Shown here: piece by piece, positions 42,654-54,299 of the stretch
Layout of the letters: the number at the start of each line of letters is the position of its first letter
How positions within the stretch are numbered: position 1 is the stretch's first letter
Assembly: GCA_012960135.1 (NCBI GenBank)
Contig: DUBW01000034.1
Coordinates: forward strand, 18,637-82,636
Length of the DNA stretch: 64,000 bases
Reading direction: 5' to 3'
DNA from: Methyloprofundus sp.
Lineage (GTDB): Bacteria; Pseudomonadota; Gammaproteobacteria; Methylococcales; Methylomonadaceae
The notes under the pieces: generated by a model
Told to the model about the DNA's origin: nothing
The model's database searches: none
The model's input: the letters and a program-made list of their open reading frames with translations, nothing else
Translations under genes and position numbers: made by a program

Positions 42654-43893
42654 AGCGCAACACCTCCGCTGGATTAACTTGCGAAGCTTGCCACGCAGGA
42701 TATATAGTCGCTAGCAGTGACAACACGAAGGCAACGCTGGCTATAACATAGACATCCAGCCAAACTAGCTTGGAAGGTAAACTACTAATATAATAAACAT
42801 CAGCAGCCATAAAATTAACGCCAAAAAACTCTTCTATTGCCGGCACGATAGTTTCAACATTCAAGGCCAGTAAAACTCCGCCTACAGTCCCCAGAGTAGT
42901 ACCGATCAAGCCGATAATCGCGCCTAAAACGATAAAAATATTCATCACCGCCATGGGTGTTAAACCCTGAGTTTTTAAAATAGCAATATCCCCACGCTTA
43001 TCGGTTACTACCATCACGAGAGTGGAAACAATATTAAAAGCAGCAACAGCAACAATTAATAATAAAATAATAAACATTACCCGTTTTTCAGTTCTAATCG
43101 CCTGAAAGAAGTTGCTATGTGCCTGCGTCCAGTCACTAACAAAGTAATCACCATGTAACTTACGGGCTAATTCATATGAAATTTCTGGCGCATTAAACAA
43201 ATCATCCAGCTTTAAGCGCAAGCCTGACACATTTTTCTCCATACGAAACAATTTTGCTGCATCATCGATATGAATAATAGCCATATTGCGGTCGTATTCA
43301 TACATGCCGACCTCAAAAATACCGCTAACAGTAAAGCGGCGTAGTCGTGGAATAATACCGGCAGGCGTTGAATTTACCTGTGGACTGATCACAGTAACCT
43401 TATCCCCAACCCGGGCGCCTAAATAGCTCGCCAGTTCAGAACCAAGAACAATTCGATATTTTCCCGCTTGCAGGTTATTGAGTTCACCGCGCTTCATTTT
43501 CTCGCCTACTTCTGACACTGCAGACTCCTGATCCGGCATAATACCGCGTAGCAAAGTTCCGCTGACTCTACGTCCGGCATTCACCATCACCTGACCACGA
43601 ACAAAGGGAGCCGCACCTTCAACATGCGGCAGGTCTTTAACCTGAGCCTTTAAATCCTGCCAGTCAGCCAGTTCGCCACCACGACCGGTAATCGTTGAGT
43701 GTGCCGTCATACCCAGGATCCGCTGGCGTAACTCGTCTTCAAAACCATTCATCACCGATAACACGGTAATCAATGCAGTCACACCTAATGCGATGCCCAG
43801 GACCGAGGTTAAAGTAATAAAGGAAATAAACTGGGTGCGGCGTTTTGCGCGCGTATAGCGCAATCCGATATAGATAGTAAGAGGTTTAAACAT
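42646..43893 (-). CDS. lolC: lipoprotein-releasing ABC transporter permease (LolC/E)
   Basis: [54 protein letters not shown]. Confidence 0.94.
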   Translation of the reverse strand: MFKPLTIYIGLRYTRAKRRTQFISFITLTSVLGIALGVTALITVLSVMNGFEDELRQRILGMTAHSTITGRGGELADWQDLKAQVKDLPHVEGAAPFVRGQVMVNAGRRVSGTLLRGIMPDQESAVSEVGEKMKRGELNNLQAGKYRIVLGSELASYLGARVGDKVTVISPQVNSTPAGIIPRLRRFTVSGIFEVGMYEYDRNMAIIHIDDAAKLFRMEKNVSGLRLKLDDLFNAPEISYELARKLHGDYFVSDWTQAHSNFFQAIRTEKRVMFIILLLIVAVAAFNIVSTLVMVVTDKRGDIAILKTQGLTPMAVMNIFIVLGAIIGLIGTTLGTVGGVLLALNVETIVPAIEEFFGVNFMAADVYYISSLPSKLVWLDVYVIASVAFVLSLLATIYPAWQASQVNPAEVLRYE

Positions 43894-43928
43894 AGAATGT
43901 ATTTAAGAAAGAAAAAAGCGTGCAGGGT

Positions 43929-44339
43929 TTATTTACAGTTGGGACATAAGCCATATAAATACAAACTATGATCGGTCAGATCATAGCCCAGCCCCTTAGC
44001 AATCAGGTTCTGTCGGTCCTCAATGATATCATCGGTGAACTCGTCTACTTGCCCGCATTTCACACAAACCAAATGATCATGGTGCTGACCTTTATTGAGC
44101 TCAAAAACCGAATTCCCTCCTTCAAAATGGTGTCGTGATACCAGCCCCGCCGCTTCAAATTGAGTTAATACGCGATAAATCGTGGCCAAGCCAATTTCTT
44201 CATTTTCACTTAATAAAATCTTATAAACCTGCTCTGCATTCAAGTGGTGCTCATTGGTCTCCCGCTCCATAATTTCCAGAATCTTCATTCGTGGCAGGGT
44301 TACTTTTAAACCAACATCTCGCAATTCTTGTGTTTCCAC
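43929..44339 (-). CDS. fur: ferric uptake regulator
   Basis: LRDVGLKVTLPRMKILEIM, GLATIYRVLTQFEAAGLVSRHHFEGG, HHDHLVCVKCGQVDEF. Confidence 0.96.
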   Translation of the reverse strand: METQELRDVGLKVTLPRMKILEIMERETNEHHLNAEQVYKILLSENEEIGLATIYRVLTQFEAAGLVSRHHFEGGNSVFELNKGQHHDHLVCVKCGQVDEFTDDIIEDRQNLIAKGLGYDLTDHSLYLYGLCPNCK

Positions 44340-44523
44340 TATGCATTTACTCCTTAAAATATAATTTATACGTCAATAAAGGCGCATATAATGATCCATT
44401 GTAAAGCTTTTCGGACAAAAGAAAAAAATATTGTTTGCCTGCATTTTTTAGTTTTACACGAAAACATCCGGTATGATTACGTTCAGAAAAACAACCTAAC
44501 AATTGAAAAATATACGCAACCCA

Positions 44524-44976
44524 ATGCTGCACACGCTACGCCTAATAACTTTTTTAACAGCAACTGCCTTGCTATCTGCCTGTTCCACGCTGGCTATTGA
44601 TGTCCCTTTGGTCTACAAAATTGATATCGACCAGGGTAATGTGATCGATCAGAATATGGTCGATCAACTACGCCCAAATATGACTAAGCGGCAAGTTATC
44701 TATGTATTAGGTTCGCCTTTATTAACCGACCCTTTTACTCACAACCGCTGGGATTACATCTATTCCGTACAACCTGGAGGCGAGGATAGGCTGCAAGATC
44801 GTTTAGCACTCTATTTTGCCGGAGATAACCTGATTCATGTGGAAGGTAATTTAACGCCAGACTTGAATCCAGCAACACCACCGTCGACAGAAACAACAAT
44901 TGAAGCGCCTAAGCGAGATCTAAAACGAACATTATATCAAATGATCGCTGACGTATTTAGGGTGGTCGAGAGGTAA
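44524..44976 (+). CDS. bamE: outer membrane assembly lipoprotein BamE (start moved from 44503)
   Basis: Lipobox LLSACS; IDIDQGNVIDQNMVDQLRPNMTKRQVIYVLGSPLLTDPFTHNRWDYIY. Confidence 0.93.
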   Translation: MLHTLRLITFLTATALLSACSTLAIDVPLVYKIDIDQGNVIDQNMVDQLRPNMTKRQVIYVLGSPLLTDPFTHNRWDYIYSVQPGGEDRLQDRLALYFAGDNLIHVEGNLTPDLNPATPPSTETTIEAPKRDLKRTLYQMIADVFRVVER

Positions 44977-44998
44977 GTAATACACACCGAGAATATCG

Positions 44999-45304
44999 CT
45001 AACGCCCTTGTTTAACCGCCCGCTGTCGCCGCGCTTCCATGGGGGCAATCGCCAGACTTCGATAAATCTCAACGCGATCATTTTCTTGTAAGCGTGTACT
45101 CAAAAGACAAACCCGGCTAAAAATGCCCACTTTATTTTTCGCCAGATCAATTTCAGGAAACTGCCTGATAATATCTGCTAATTCGATTGCCTGTTCTACA
45201 GTACAGGATTCGTCTACCTGCAATGCAACAATCACTTGCTTATCAGACCTGGCATAAGCGACTTCAATATTCAATAACTCAACACTAATATATTTGTTTG
45301 GCAC
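44999..45304 (-). CDS. RnfH family protein
   Basis: NIEVAYARSDKQVIVALQVDESCTVEQAIE...NKVGIFSRVCLLSTRLQENDRVEIYRSL. Confidence 0.93.
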   Translation of the reverse strand: MPNKYISVELLNIEVAYARSDKQVIVALQVDESCTVEQAIELADIIRQFPEIDLAKNKVGIFSRVCLLSTRLQENDRVEIYRSLAIAPMEARRQRAVKQGR

Positions 45305-45713
45305 GCTCAGTAAAAGACGTCACCATGGTATTACAAATTTGATTAAATACCGCGCCAAAGGCAAAGTTCGCCAAAACACCGTTTATTTGAAATTCCAGGT
45401 CCAGGGAAATTTTACTGGCATCCTCGCGTAACGGCATAAAGTTCCATACCCCGTCTAATGATGAAAAAGGACCATCTAACAAAGAAACCGTGATGCGCCC
45501 GCCTTCATCATTGACATTGCGGGTCGCAAAAGAATTTTTAAAGCCCCCTTTAGCAATCTGCAGTTCTGCCTCAACCACATTCCCTTCACGACTAATAATC
45601 CGACTGCCGGTACACCAGGGAAGAAATTCAGAATACGCTTCTATATCGCTGACTATGTCATACATTGCATGCGCCGAATATTTAACTAACGCACTTTTAT
45701 TGACCGTAGTCAT
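45285..45713 (-). CDS. ratA: RatA / COQ10-like START-domain protein
   Basis: VNKSALVKYSAHAMYDIVSDIEAYSEFLPWCTGSRI. Confidence 0.93.
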   Translation of the reverse strand: MTTVNKSALVKYSAHAMYDIVSDIEAYSEFLPWCTGSRIISREGNVVEAELQIAKGGFKNSFATRNVNDEGGRITVSLLDGPFSSLDGVWNFMPLREDASKISLDLEFQINGVLANFAFGAVFNQICNTMVTSFTERAKQIY

Positions 45714-47077
45714 TAGCTAAATACTCCAAGCACATGCAAGAACACAATGAATACAGCGGCAGGAGCAACATAACTGACCAGAAATTTCCAGAGATCAAAT
45801 AAGCGATCATCTCCTAGATCCAATTCTTCTTTGCTATCTTTGCTTAACATAACTCTGCCCGCAAACAGAGCGATAAAAAACCCACCTAAAGGAAGCATTA
45901 AGTTTGCTGTCAGAAAATCCAGGCTTTCGAAAATTGTAGCGCCAAAAAAAGTGACATCAGACCAATTATTAAACGAGAATACGGTACCCAGACCCAGTAG
46001 CCAAGTTAAAAACCCCATCACTACGCAGGCTTTTTTGCGTTCAATATCGTAGTGTTCTACACACCAGGCAACAGCAGGCTCAATTAATGAAATGGCCGAA
46101 GACAATGCGGCGAAAACCAATAAGACAAAAAACAACAGGCCAAATAACCAGCCCCCAGTCATATTTCCAAAGGCGATCGGTAAAGTCTGAAAAATTAAAC
46201 CAGGTCCAGACCCCACCTCTAAACCATTAGCAAAGACGATAGGAAAAATAGCAATACCCGCCAATAGCGCCACTAGCGTATCAGCCCCAGCGATAAGAAT
46301 CGTTGTTTTAGCAATAGAAATACCCTTGGGTAAATAAGAGCCGTATACCATAATCGCCCCCATCCCTAGACTAAGAGTAAAAAAAGCATGCCCCATAGCC
46401 GTTAACACACTGGCCCCAGTAATTTCACTAAAGTCTGGCTTAAACATAAATTCCAAGCCCTGCAAATACGCCCCAGTAGTCATGGCATAAGCAACTAATA
46501 GCATTAAGAGAATAAATAAGCCGGGCATCAAAAACCGTACCGCCTTTTCCAGTCCCCCTTGCACTCCACGAGCAACAACAGCCATGGTTGCCACCATAAA
46601 TACAGTATGCCAGAAAATCTGCACCCCAGGACTTGCCTGTAAATCAGCAAAAAGATTATTAATCTCTAGCGCACTTTGACCTGAAAAACTCCCGGTAAAG
46701 GCCTTTACTACATAAGCCATGGACCATCCGGCTATAACGCTGTAATAAGATAAAATAAAAAAACCGGCAATAACCCCTAACCAGCCCAGATAATGCCAGT
46801 TAGTATTTGCTCCGGCTTCTTTGGTAAGCACTTTCAGGGTATTAATCGGGCTTTGTCTGCCTCGCCGTCCCATCATCGTTTCGGCAATCATAATGGGAAT
46901 TCCAATTGCCGCAACACAAATCAAATAAATAATAACGAAGGCACCGCCACCGTTTTCACCGGTAATATAAGGGAATTTCCAGATATTACCTAAGCCGACT
47001 GCTGAACCAGTTGCAGCAAGTATAAATGCAAAACGTGAAGACCATTCACTATGAATAGATTGATTTGTATCTGCCAT
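45713..47077 (-). CDS. sodium-dependent transporter (NSS/SNF family)
   Basis: WSSRFAFILAATGSAVGLGNIWKFPYITGENGGGAFV. Confidence 0.95.
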   Translation of the reverse strand: MADTNQSIHSEWSSRFAFILAATGSAVGLGNIWKFPYITGENGGGAFVIIYLICVAAIGIPIMIAETMMGRRGRQSPINTLKVLTKEAGANTNWHYLGWLGVIAGFFILSYYSVIAGWSMAYVVKAFTGSFSGQSALEINNLFADLQASPGVQIFWHTVFMVATMAVVARGVQGGLEKAVRFLMPGLFILLMLLVAYAMTTGAYLQGLEFMFKPDFSEITGASVLTAMGHAFFTLSLGMGAIMVYGSYLPKGISIAKTTILIAGADTLVALLAGIAIFPIVFANGLEVGSGPGLIFQTLPIAFGNMTGGWLFGLLFFVLLVFAALSSAISLIEPAVAWCVEHYDIERKKACVVMGFLTWLLGLGTVFSFNNWSDVTFFGATIFESLDFLTANLMLPLGGFFIALFAGRVMLSKDSKEELDLGDDRLFDLWKFLVSYVAPAAVFIVFLHVLGVFS

Positions 47078-47269
47078 TAAGCTACCTACAGGTTAGAAAA
47101 ATTCAATTTTAACGGTAAATTAAAGTAAAATACCGACTTTAAGGTATAGAGTATTGTATTGTCTTTTATTTAATACAATCGGCATAAAACCTTAGGGCAT
47201 GAATAAAAGACAGATAACTTTGTGCATTATACATTTTACCTCCCTATTAAAAAATAGAATTGGACCACT

Positions 47270-47752
47270 ATGGCTGGAAAAAAATCCAAAAAAAATAAAG
47301 CAAACGATAATACCATTGCAAAAAATCGTTATATTTCACACGAATACTTTATCGAAGAACGCTTTGAAGCAGGACTTGTTCTGGAAGGCTGGGAAGTCAA
47401 AAGTATGCGTGAAGGAAAAGTCCAATTAAAGGAAAGTTATGTGTTTGTGAAAAATGGCGAAGTATGGATCTCCGGGATGCATATATCTGCACTTAACTCT
47501 GCATCTACGCATATCACTCCATTCGCAACAAGAGTGCGAAAACTACTTTTAAACCGCCTGGAAATTAACAAACTAATTGGTAATGTCGAGCGCAAAGGCT
47601 ATACCCTGGTACCTACTTTTCTATACTGGAAAAACAACCGAGTCAAATTAGAAATCGGCCTGGCAAAAGGTAAAAAACTGCACGATAAACGGGCAACCGA
47701 AAAAGACCGTGACTGGCAACGCGAAAAAGCACGTAACTTAAAGCTAAACTGA
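47270..47752 (+). CDS. smpB: SsrA-binding protein
   Basis: [52 protein letters not shown]. Confidence 0.95.
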   Translation: MAGKKSKKNKANDNTIAKNRYISHEYFIEERFEAGLVLEGWEVKSMREGKVQLKESYVFVKNGEVWISGMHISALNSASTHITPFATRVRKLLLNRLEINKLIGNVERKGYTLVPTFLYWKNNRVKLEIGLAKGKKLHDKRATEKDRDWQREKARNLKLN

Positions 47753-47764
47753 GTCTTGGCAAGC

Positions 47765-48391
47765 ATGACACACCCCCCAAGCTACTCGATAGTAATCATA
47801 GTGTACTGCTAATCATAGATATACAAACTAAACTCATCAGCGCTATGCCGGATAATGCTGCACAGGCTATGCTAGAAAACACGCAGCGATTGATGACTGC
47901 GGCTAACTTGCTCGACATCCCCATTCTGGTTGCTGAATAATATCCCAAGGGCTTAGGCACCTGGAAACAAAAATCCTACCCAAATATTGGACGCTTATTT
48001 ATTTCCAGGTGCCTTATGTAGTACAGTTGAATGCGTGAGCAGCGCTCTAAACCATAACAGCGTTATTATTGAGAAAACCAGCTTCTCTTGCTGTGCTGCG
48101 GATAGCTTTATTTCCGCATTACATAAAACCGCGCGCAAGCAAATTATTATCGTCGGACAGGAAGCCCATGTCTGTGTATTACAAACGGCACTGGACCTGA
48201 TTAAGCTAGGCTTTCAAGTACATATCGTAGAAGATGCGGTCTGTTCTCAAAAAACAGAGCATAAAACAAATGCCCTGCAACGGTTGCAGCACTATAGCGC
48301 AATCAATAGTAATTTTGAATCGGTTATATTTGAATGGCTGAAAGATTCTCAGCACGAACACTTTTCAACGATCAGCAAACTACTACGCTAA
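47765..48391 (+). pseudogene. isochorismatase-family hydrolase pseudogene
   Basis: Pieces in different frames: MTHPP... / VLLIIDIQTKLISAMPDNAAQAMLENTQRLMTAANLLDIPILVAE*YPKGLGT / VIIEKTSFSCCAADSFISALHKTARKQIIIVGQEAHVCVLQTALDL. Confidence 0.85.
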
Positions 48392-48406
48392 CAAGCAAAA
48401 TAACAA

Positions 48407-48482
48407 CCTTTGTAGGGCGCGACTTCAGGTTGCCTTAACTAGCCTTTGCAGTAGTAGCGGGCTAAAGCCACTCACTACAAAG
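48407..48482. repeat. REP-like degenerate palindrome
   Basis: ctttgtagggcgcgacttcagg... against agcgggctaaagccactcactacaaag. Confidence 0.55.
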
Positions 48483-48523
48483 CATAACAAAAAAACTCAT
48501 ATCCATTCACTAACTTATATCTT

Positions 48524-48877
48524 ATGTCTCTAAATACATTTATCAGCAGCGTAAAATCAAACCAGCCTGTCAGCTTTGATGAAACCATGGCTATCATCAA
48601 TGAATTTTACACATACACACCCACAACTTTTACCAACGGCTTAGGCGATCAGACGGTGATTAATGCCGCCGGTAGCAACGAAGGCTCTTGTAAAATTTTT
48701 GCCTTTGCCCAGCTTAATCAACTTGACCAACAGCAGACCTTAGAATTGTTTGGTGAACATTATCAGGATGTTCTACAAGATCCCGACGGTAGCAGCCATC
48801 AGAATATTAGAAAATTTATGCACTCTGGCTGGACAGGTATCCAGCTGGCTAACCCTGATGCGCTAGTCATTAAATAG
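48524..48877 (+). CDS. HopJ-type family protein
   Basis: VSFDETMAIINEFYTYTPTTFTNGLGDQTVINAAGSNEGSCKIFAFAQLNQLDQQQTLELFGEHY. Confidence 0.9.
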   Translation: MSLNTFISSVKSNQPVSFDETMAIINEFYTYTPTTFTNGLGDQTVINAAGSNEGSCKIFAFAQLNQLDQQQTLELFGEHYQDVLQDPDGSSHQNIRKFMHSGWTGIQLANPDALVIK

Positions 48878-48890
48878 TCCTGAAATAAGC

Positions 48891-49946
48891 ATGCCTAAAC
48901 AAGTAGACTACCTGATTATCGGCCAGGGACTAGCAGGTAGTTTACTCAGCTGGGAATTAATTCAACAGGGTTCTAGCATCCTGTTGATTGATAACCAACA
49001 AACAAGCGCGTCTCAAATTGCAGCAGGACTCATCAATCCCATCACCGGAATGCGCTTAGTCAAGAGCCGTGACATCGCCACTCTGCTCCCTTGTGCAACA
49101 CAAACCTACCAGGAACTAAGCCTGTTTTTCAAACAGGATTTTTATATCGAAAAACCCATGTTGCGCATTTTGCGCAATGAAAAAGAAGCTCATAAATTTC
49201 ATCAGCGCATCCAAAATCAAGACTACCGTCATTATCTACAAACAGAATTAAGGCCCGCAACTGAATCAATTCAAGCGCCCCTGGGCATGATGCAGCAAAA
49301 ACAGACAGGCTATCTATTAACGCAAAAATTACTAAGCTGCCTGAAAAACTTTCTGCAAGAAAAACAGTCTTATCGAGCCACTCAGTTTGAATATCAGGAT
49401 CTACAGATAAATAATGGTGTCCATTGGCAAGACATTAGCGCAAAAAAAATTATCTTTTGTGAAGGATATCAGGCAATCCATAACCCCTGGTTTAACTATT
49501 TACCCTTTCAATTAGCAAAAGGGGAAATATTAACCCTGACCGCCAAACAAATACTACCGTCAACCATGTTAAATTATGGACACTGGTTCATCCCGCTAAA
49601 TAAATATCAATTCCGTACCGGGGCAACATTTGATAGCATTAATCTCAATACTACCCCTACCATTGCCGGAAAAAATAGTTTAATTGCTACCCTAACCCAA
49701 ATACTGCCATCACTCGACTCAGCCACCCTTAGCTCTCACCAGGCCAATATCCGCCCGACCACTCTGGATAAAGCACCCTTTATTGGACTACATCCCGAAC
49801 ATCCAAACCTAGCTATTTTTAATGGTTTTGGCGCAAAAGGCAGTTTGCAAATTCCTTATTACAGTAAGCACTTTGTCCAGAATTTATTAAATAAGCGCCC
49901 AATTACAGCTGAGGTTGACTGCCGCCGCCATGCTTTAAAAACTTGA
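48891..49946 (+). CDS. FAD-dependent oxidoreductase (DadA/MnmC-C-like)
   Basis: DYLIIGQGLAGSLLSWELIQQGSSILLID; QIAAGLINPITGMRL; RPTTLDKAPFIG. Confidence 0.88.
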   Translation: MPKQVDYLIIGQGLAGSLLSWELIQQGSSILLIDNQQTSASQIAAGLINPITGMRLVKSRDIATLLPCATQTYQELSLFFKQDFYIEKPMLRILRNEKEAHKFHQRIQNQDYRHYLQTELRPATESIQAPLGMMQQKQTGYLLTQKLLSCLKNFLQEKQSYRATQFEYQDLQINNGVHWQDISAKKIIFCEGYQAIHNPWFNYLPFQLAKGEILTLTAKQILPSTMLNYGHWFIPLNKYQFRTGATFDSINLNTTPTIAGKNSLIATLTQILPSLDSATLSSHQANIRPTTLDKAPFIGLHPEHPNLAIFNGFGAKGSLQIPYYSKHFVQNLLNKRPITAEVDCRRHALKT

Positions 49947-49968
49947 AATGCTCACCAACCGGTATAGC

Positions 49969-50802
49969 TTAGTCTGCTGTTGCAGCTGGAAAGAAACAAC
50001 GACTTATAGGAGGAACATGCCCATCCAGTAATTTGGTTAGTATCGTTCCGCTTCCTGTCACTGCACCTATAGCTAAACGTGTCCCCGTGGATACGCTATC
50101 TCCTCCGCTACTATCTCCCTGTACACCACAATACTGATCAAAAAATTCACGATCACAATCAGCCGGACCGATAAACTGAAATCCAATCTGAGCTGAGGCT
50201 GCTATAGGGCAGGAACAGACGACCTCATCTTCACTAACCGCCCCTAAAAAAGGCCAACTTGTACCTGCCGTGCCTTTGAAACACAGCCCGCCATCACATT
50301 GAGCCGATAAATTACCAGCACCTGGACAGGTATAAATGGCAAGTGCCCCTGGACCTTCATAATCCTTTTTCAGTTGCTCTGGAGAAGAGAAAGTACTAAC
50401 AAGAAAATCACCTTTACCAGAGACTTTCATAAGATCACAAACATCTCCTGCAATGGGACCGGGTGCCGGCGGTGTATTTTTGGTGTAGAAAAAGGGGAGT
50501 GAAATACTTTTCCCTAGCTTCTGCTCACACTTGCAATAAGCCACATTATCAATGGTAAAGCACTGTGCTGCCGCGCAAAGAGCGTATTCCTGAGGTTGAT
50601 CTGTCTCAGCATCAGGGCAAATCTTGAACACAGCAGGTCGACCATTCCAGACTTCCAGACCCAATTCTTGAGCCTCTACCCGTTCCTCAGCCGTTAATTG
50701 TTGTTGCGCTTGAATGAGCGGTGAAAACAGCACACTTACACAAATAAACATAGCAATCTTAAGTCCTAACAAAAACATCTTCATATCCATCACCTTAATC
50801 AA
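49969..50802 (-). CDS. hypothetical secreted cysteine-rich protein
   Basis: ORF 277 aa; signal peptide (start may be internal MKMFLLGLKIAMF), many Cys, no family recognised. Confidence 0.6.
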   Translation of the reverse strand: MIKVMDMKMFLLGLKIAMFICVSVLFSPLIQAQQQLTAEERVEAQELGLEVWNGRPAVFKICPDAETDQPQEYALCAAAQCFTIDNVAYCKCEQKLGKSISLPFFYTKNTPPAPGPIAGDVCDLMKVSGKGDFLVSTFSSPEQLKKDYEGPGALAIYTCPGAGNLSAQCDGGLCFKGTAGTSWPFLGAVSEDEVVCSCPIAASAQIGFQFIGPADCDREFFDQYCGVQGDSSGGDSVSTGTRLAIGAVTGSGTILTKLLDGHVPPISRCFFPAATAD

Positions 50803-50889
50803 CTAAAAAATAATATATCCTGAATTCGTATAATAATGCTAGCTATACAGAATAATCAAGGCTCTATCTTAATCTAGGGAAATATTTGT

Positions 50890-51228
50890 CTGGACAGTGG
50901 GGGTCACTTTAATGTACCGATTGAAATTGGTACATCAGGTGAAAAAGGTCACCAATCAGGTTGGGATAGTGTTGCTAATTTAGCCACATCTCCAGATGGT
51001 AAATTGATTATCATTGAAGATCACAAACCATCTGATATCTGATTTACAGGTAAAGACCATAATCAAGATGGCCTGGCTGATGCGGCTTGGTTATTTGGTT
51101 CGTTAACTGATCCAGGCGCTGAAGGCACGGGCATTTACTTTAGTAAAGATCCTAAAAAAATGTTTGTTAATATTCAGCATTCTGTTAAACCAGATGGTGA
51201 TGCATCATGGGCAACTACTAAACACTAA
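50890..51228 (+). pseudogene. C-terminal fragment resembling a PhoX-family phosphatase / DUF839 protein
   Basis: IGTSGEKGHQSGWDSVANLATSPDGKLIIIEDHKPSDI*FTGKDHNQDGLADAAWLFGSLTDPGAEGTGIYFSKDPKKMFVNIQHS; internal TGA at 51040-51042; no N-terminal part. Confidence 0.65.
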
Positions 51229-51238
51229 GCACAGTTGC

Positions 51239-51278
51239 AAAAAAAGGGCTACTCTTGTTAAGAGCAGCCCTTTTTTAT
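51239..51278 (+). terminator. intrinsic terminator
   Basis: aaaaaaagggct(act)cttgttaag(ag)cagcccttttttattt hairpin with T-tract. Confidence 0.8.
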
Positions 51279-51476
51279 TTTCGGCTTATAGTACTTTAAA
51301 TCTGGACTGATAATAATAGAAAAGTTTTCACAGTGGTAAAAGAGTCACACAAAAATTGAGCTTTACGATTTTCAATCGGTATGGCCCCTTTTGTTTCTCT
51401 TTTTTGTAAAAAATTAAATACAACAACTTAGAATTTAACTATAAAACTCTAAGTTGTTTAACGGCTATTACCTAAT

Positions 51477-52313
51477 TTATTTAGCCCAAGAATTTTTATG
51501 GAATTCTAAATGCGAATTGATAAAAGTAGAGATAAAGTAATAGCTGTGATCATATCCCTCTCTAAAATTAACACTCAGCACTTGCTTCTGTTCAGCGCAG
51601 CAGTCTGAAAAATTATCCGTTAACAATTCTTTTTCTAAGAACTCATCTGCTTGGCCTTGGTCAATTAAAATTGAGTGAGGGTGTTTATGGTCAGATTTTA
51701 TTAGCTCACAAGCATCATATTGTGCGTATTCTGATTTGTCACTTAAGTAGCCAGCAAATGCCTTTTGTCCCCAAGGGCAGTTCATGGGATTAACGATCGG
51801 TGAGAATGCAGAAATAGATGCAAATTGTGTCGGTAAAGTTAAACCTAAAACAAGTGCACCATGCCCACCCATAGAATGACCTGAAATAGATATTTTAGTT
51901 TTATCTATTTTAAAGTTCTTCGTTAATACATCTATAATTTCTTTAGAAATATAATCAAACATCTTGTAATGTTGATCATAACCCTCAGTCGTTGCATTTA
52001 GATAAAAACCAGCCCCTGAACCAAAATCCCAAGATTCATGCTCTTCGGGAAGGTCTAATCCTCTAGGCGATGTGTCTGGGCAAATAACCATCATGTTATT
52101 TTCAGATAAATACTTTTGAGCACTTGCTTTAGTGATGAAGTTTTCTTCATTACATGTTAAGCCTGACAACCAAATCAAACAACCGTCAGGCTTATTACCT
52201 GGCGGCATGTAAACTGAGAAATTCATTTTAGTTGTAGTGATTTCTGAGTCATGCTGATAAAAAGCAGTTTCTCCGTCAAACGACTTATTCGCTTTTAATT
52301 TTTCTATATTCAC
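51477..52313 (-). CDS. fghA: S-formylglutathione hydrolase
   Basis: LIWLSGLTCNEENFITKASAQKYLSENNMMVICPDTSPRG; ISGHSMGGHGALVLGL. Confidence 0.95.
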   Translation of the reverse strand: MNIEKLKANKSFDGETAFYQHDSEITTTKMNFSVYMPPGNKPDGCLIWLSGLTCNEENFITKASAQKYLSENNMMVICPDTSPRGLDLPEEHESWDFGSGAGFYLNATTEGYDQHYKMFDYISKEIIDVLTKNFKIDKTKISISGHSMGGHGALVLGLTLPTQFASISAFSPIVNPMNCPWGQKAFAGYLSDKSEYAQYDACELIKSDHKHPHSILIDQGQADEFLEKELLTDNFSDCCAEQKQVLSVNFREGYDHSYYFISTFINSHLEFHKNSWAK

Positions 52314-52322
52314 AATATTTCC

Positions 52323-53456
<1,134 letters not shown>

Positions 53457-54299
53457 TTATGTATCTGTTAGGTATGCTTTATTATATCAGTGAATTTTTT
53501 GCTGAAATCATATATTTGATTATATAAATCAAACAGCAAAGAGAGCATTTATTTTCAATCAAACTTAATGAGTACGGCAATGTGGCCTTTGCCTGCTATT
53601 ATTAAGTATTATCAGATACTTGAATCCATGCAGAGACCTTAATAGAGCTCAGGTTTAACGTGCAGGTGTCAAATAATAGTCAATGGACGAAACAGCGAGA
53701 TAGAAACATAAATGATGGGGAACTCACTGGCTATGGGGATTTGGCCAGGAATTCCCTGCTGAAGCCTGGATAAACGCCTTCTGTATGAGCTTATTCCTCT
53801 GTTCGGGAGATTAGTTAAAAATCAAACTGCCCCTAATGCCGATACCAGTTATTTTAACCTATCATAAATCAGTCTTTTATAGATCTAACACTTGATTGAA
53901 AAATGACACTATCGTAATAATCAGTCGCTTGCGAAGAACGTTTATTAAAAATCACATCATCAATTTAATATACAAATTTCTAAGTAATTGTTTTTAAAGC
54001 AATCATTTTCTCAGGAAACATGACAACAACATGGCCTTAATCGTTACAAACCAATAACTCAATTCGGCGCTGGAATGGAGGGAGACTTTGCTGCCTGGAA
54101 TTGATTTTATGATAAGCCAGTATTAACTCATATTGTATCTACCCTGAGTCTTACTTTTTTCATTTAAGTTGCTGTAGGTTACAATCAAGTAGGAATAAAT
54201 CTCGAATGAGGTCTGCACTCAATTTCGTTATTCGGTGTTTTGTACTACGCGAAGAGATGAGATTACATTTAAAAATTTGCATTCATTGGAGAAATACAA

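Noticed and set aside
47756-47990. ssrA (tmRNA) downstream of smpB
   Set aside because: The sequence is explained by the isochorismatase pseudogene; no tmRNA ends seen.
48407-48482. CRISPR-like repeats among the palindromes at 32935, 34733 and 48407
   Set aside because: Single dispersed palindromes without regular spacing or spacers.
51040-51042. Selenocysteine TGA in the PhoX-like fragment
   Set aside because: The position matches an expected Trp, the gene lacks its N-terminus, and no SECIS hairpin is evident.
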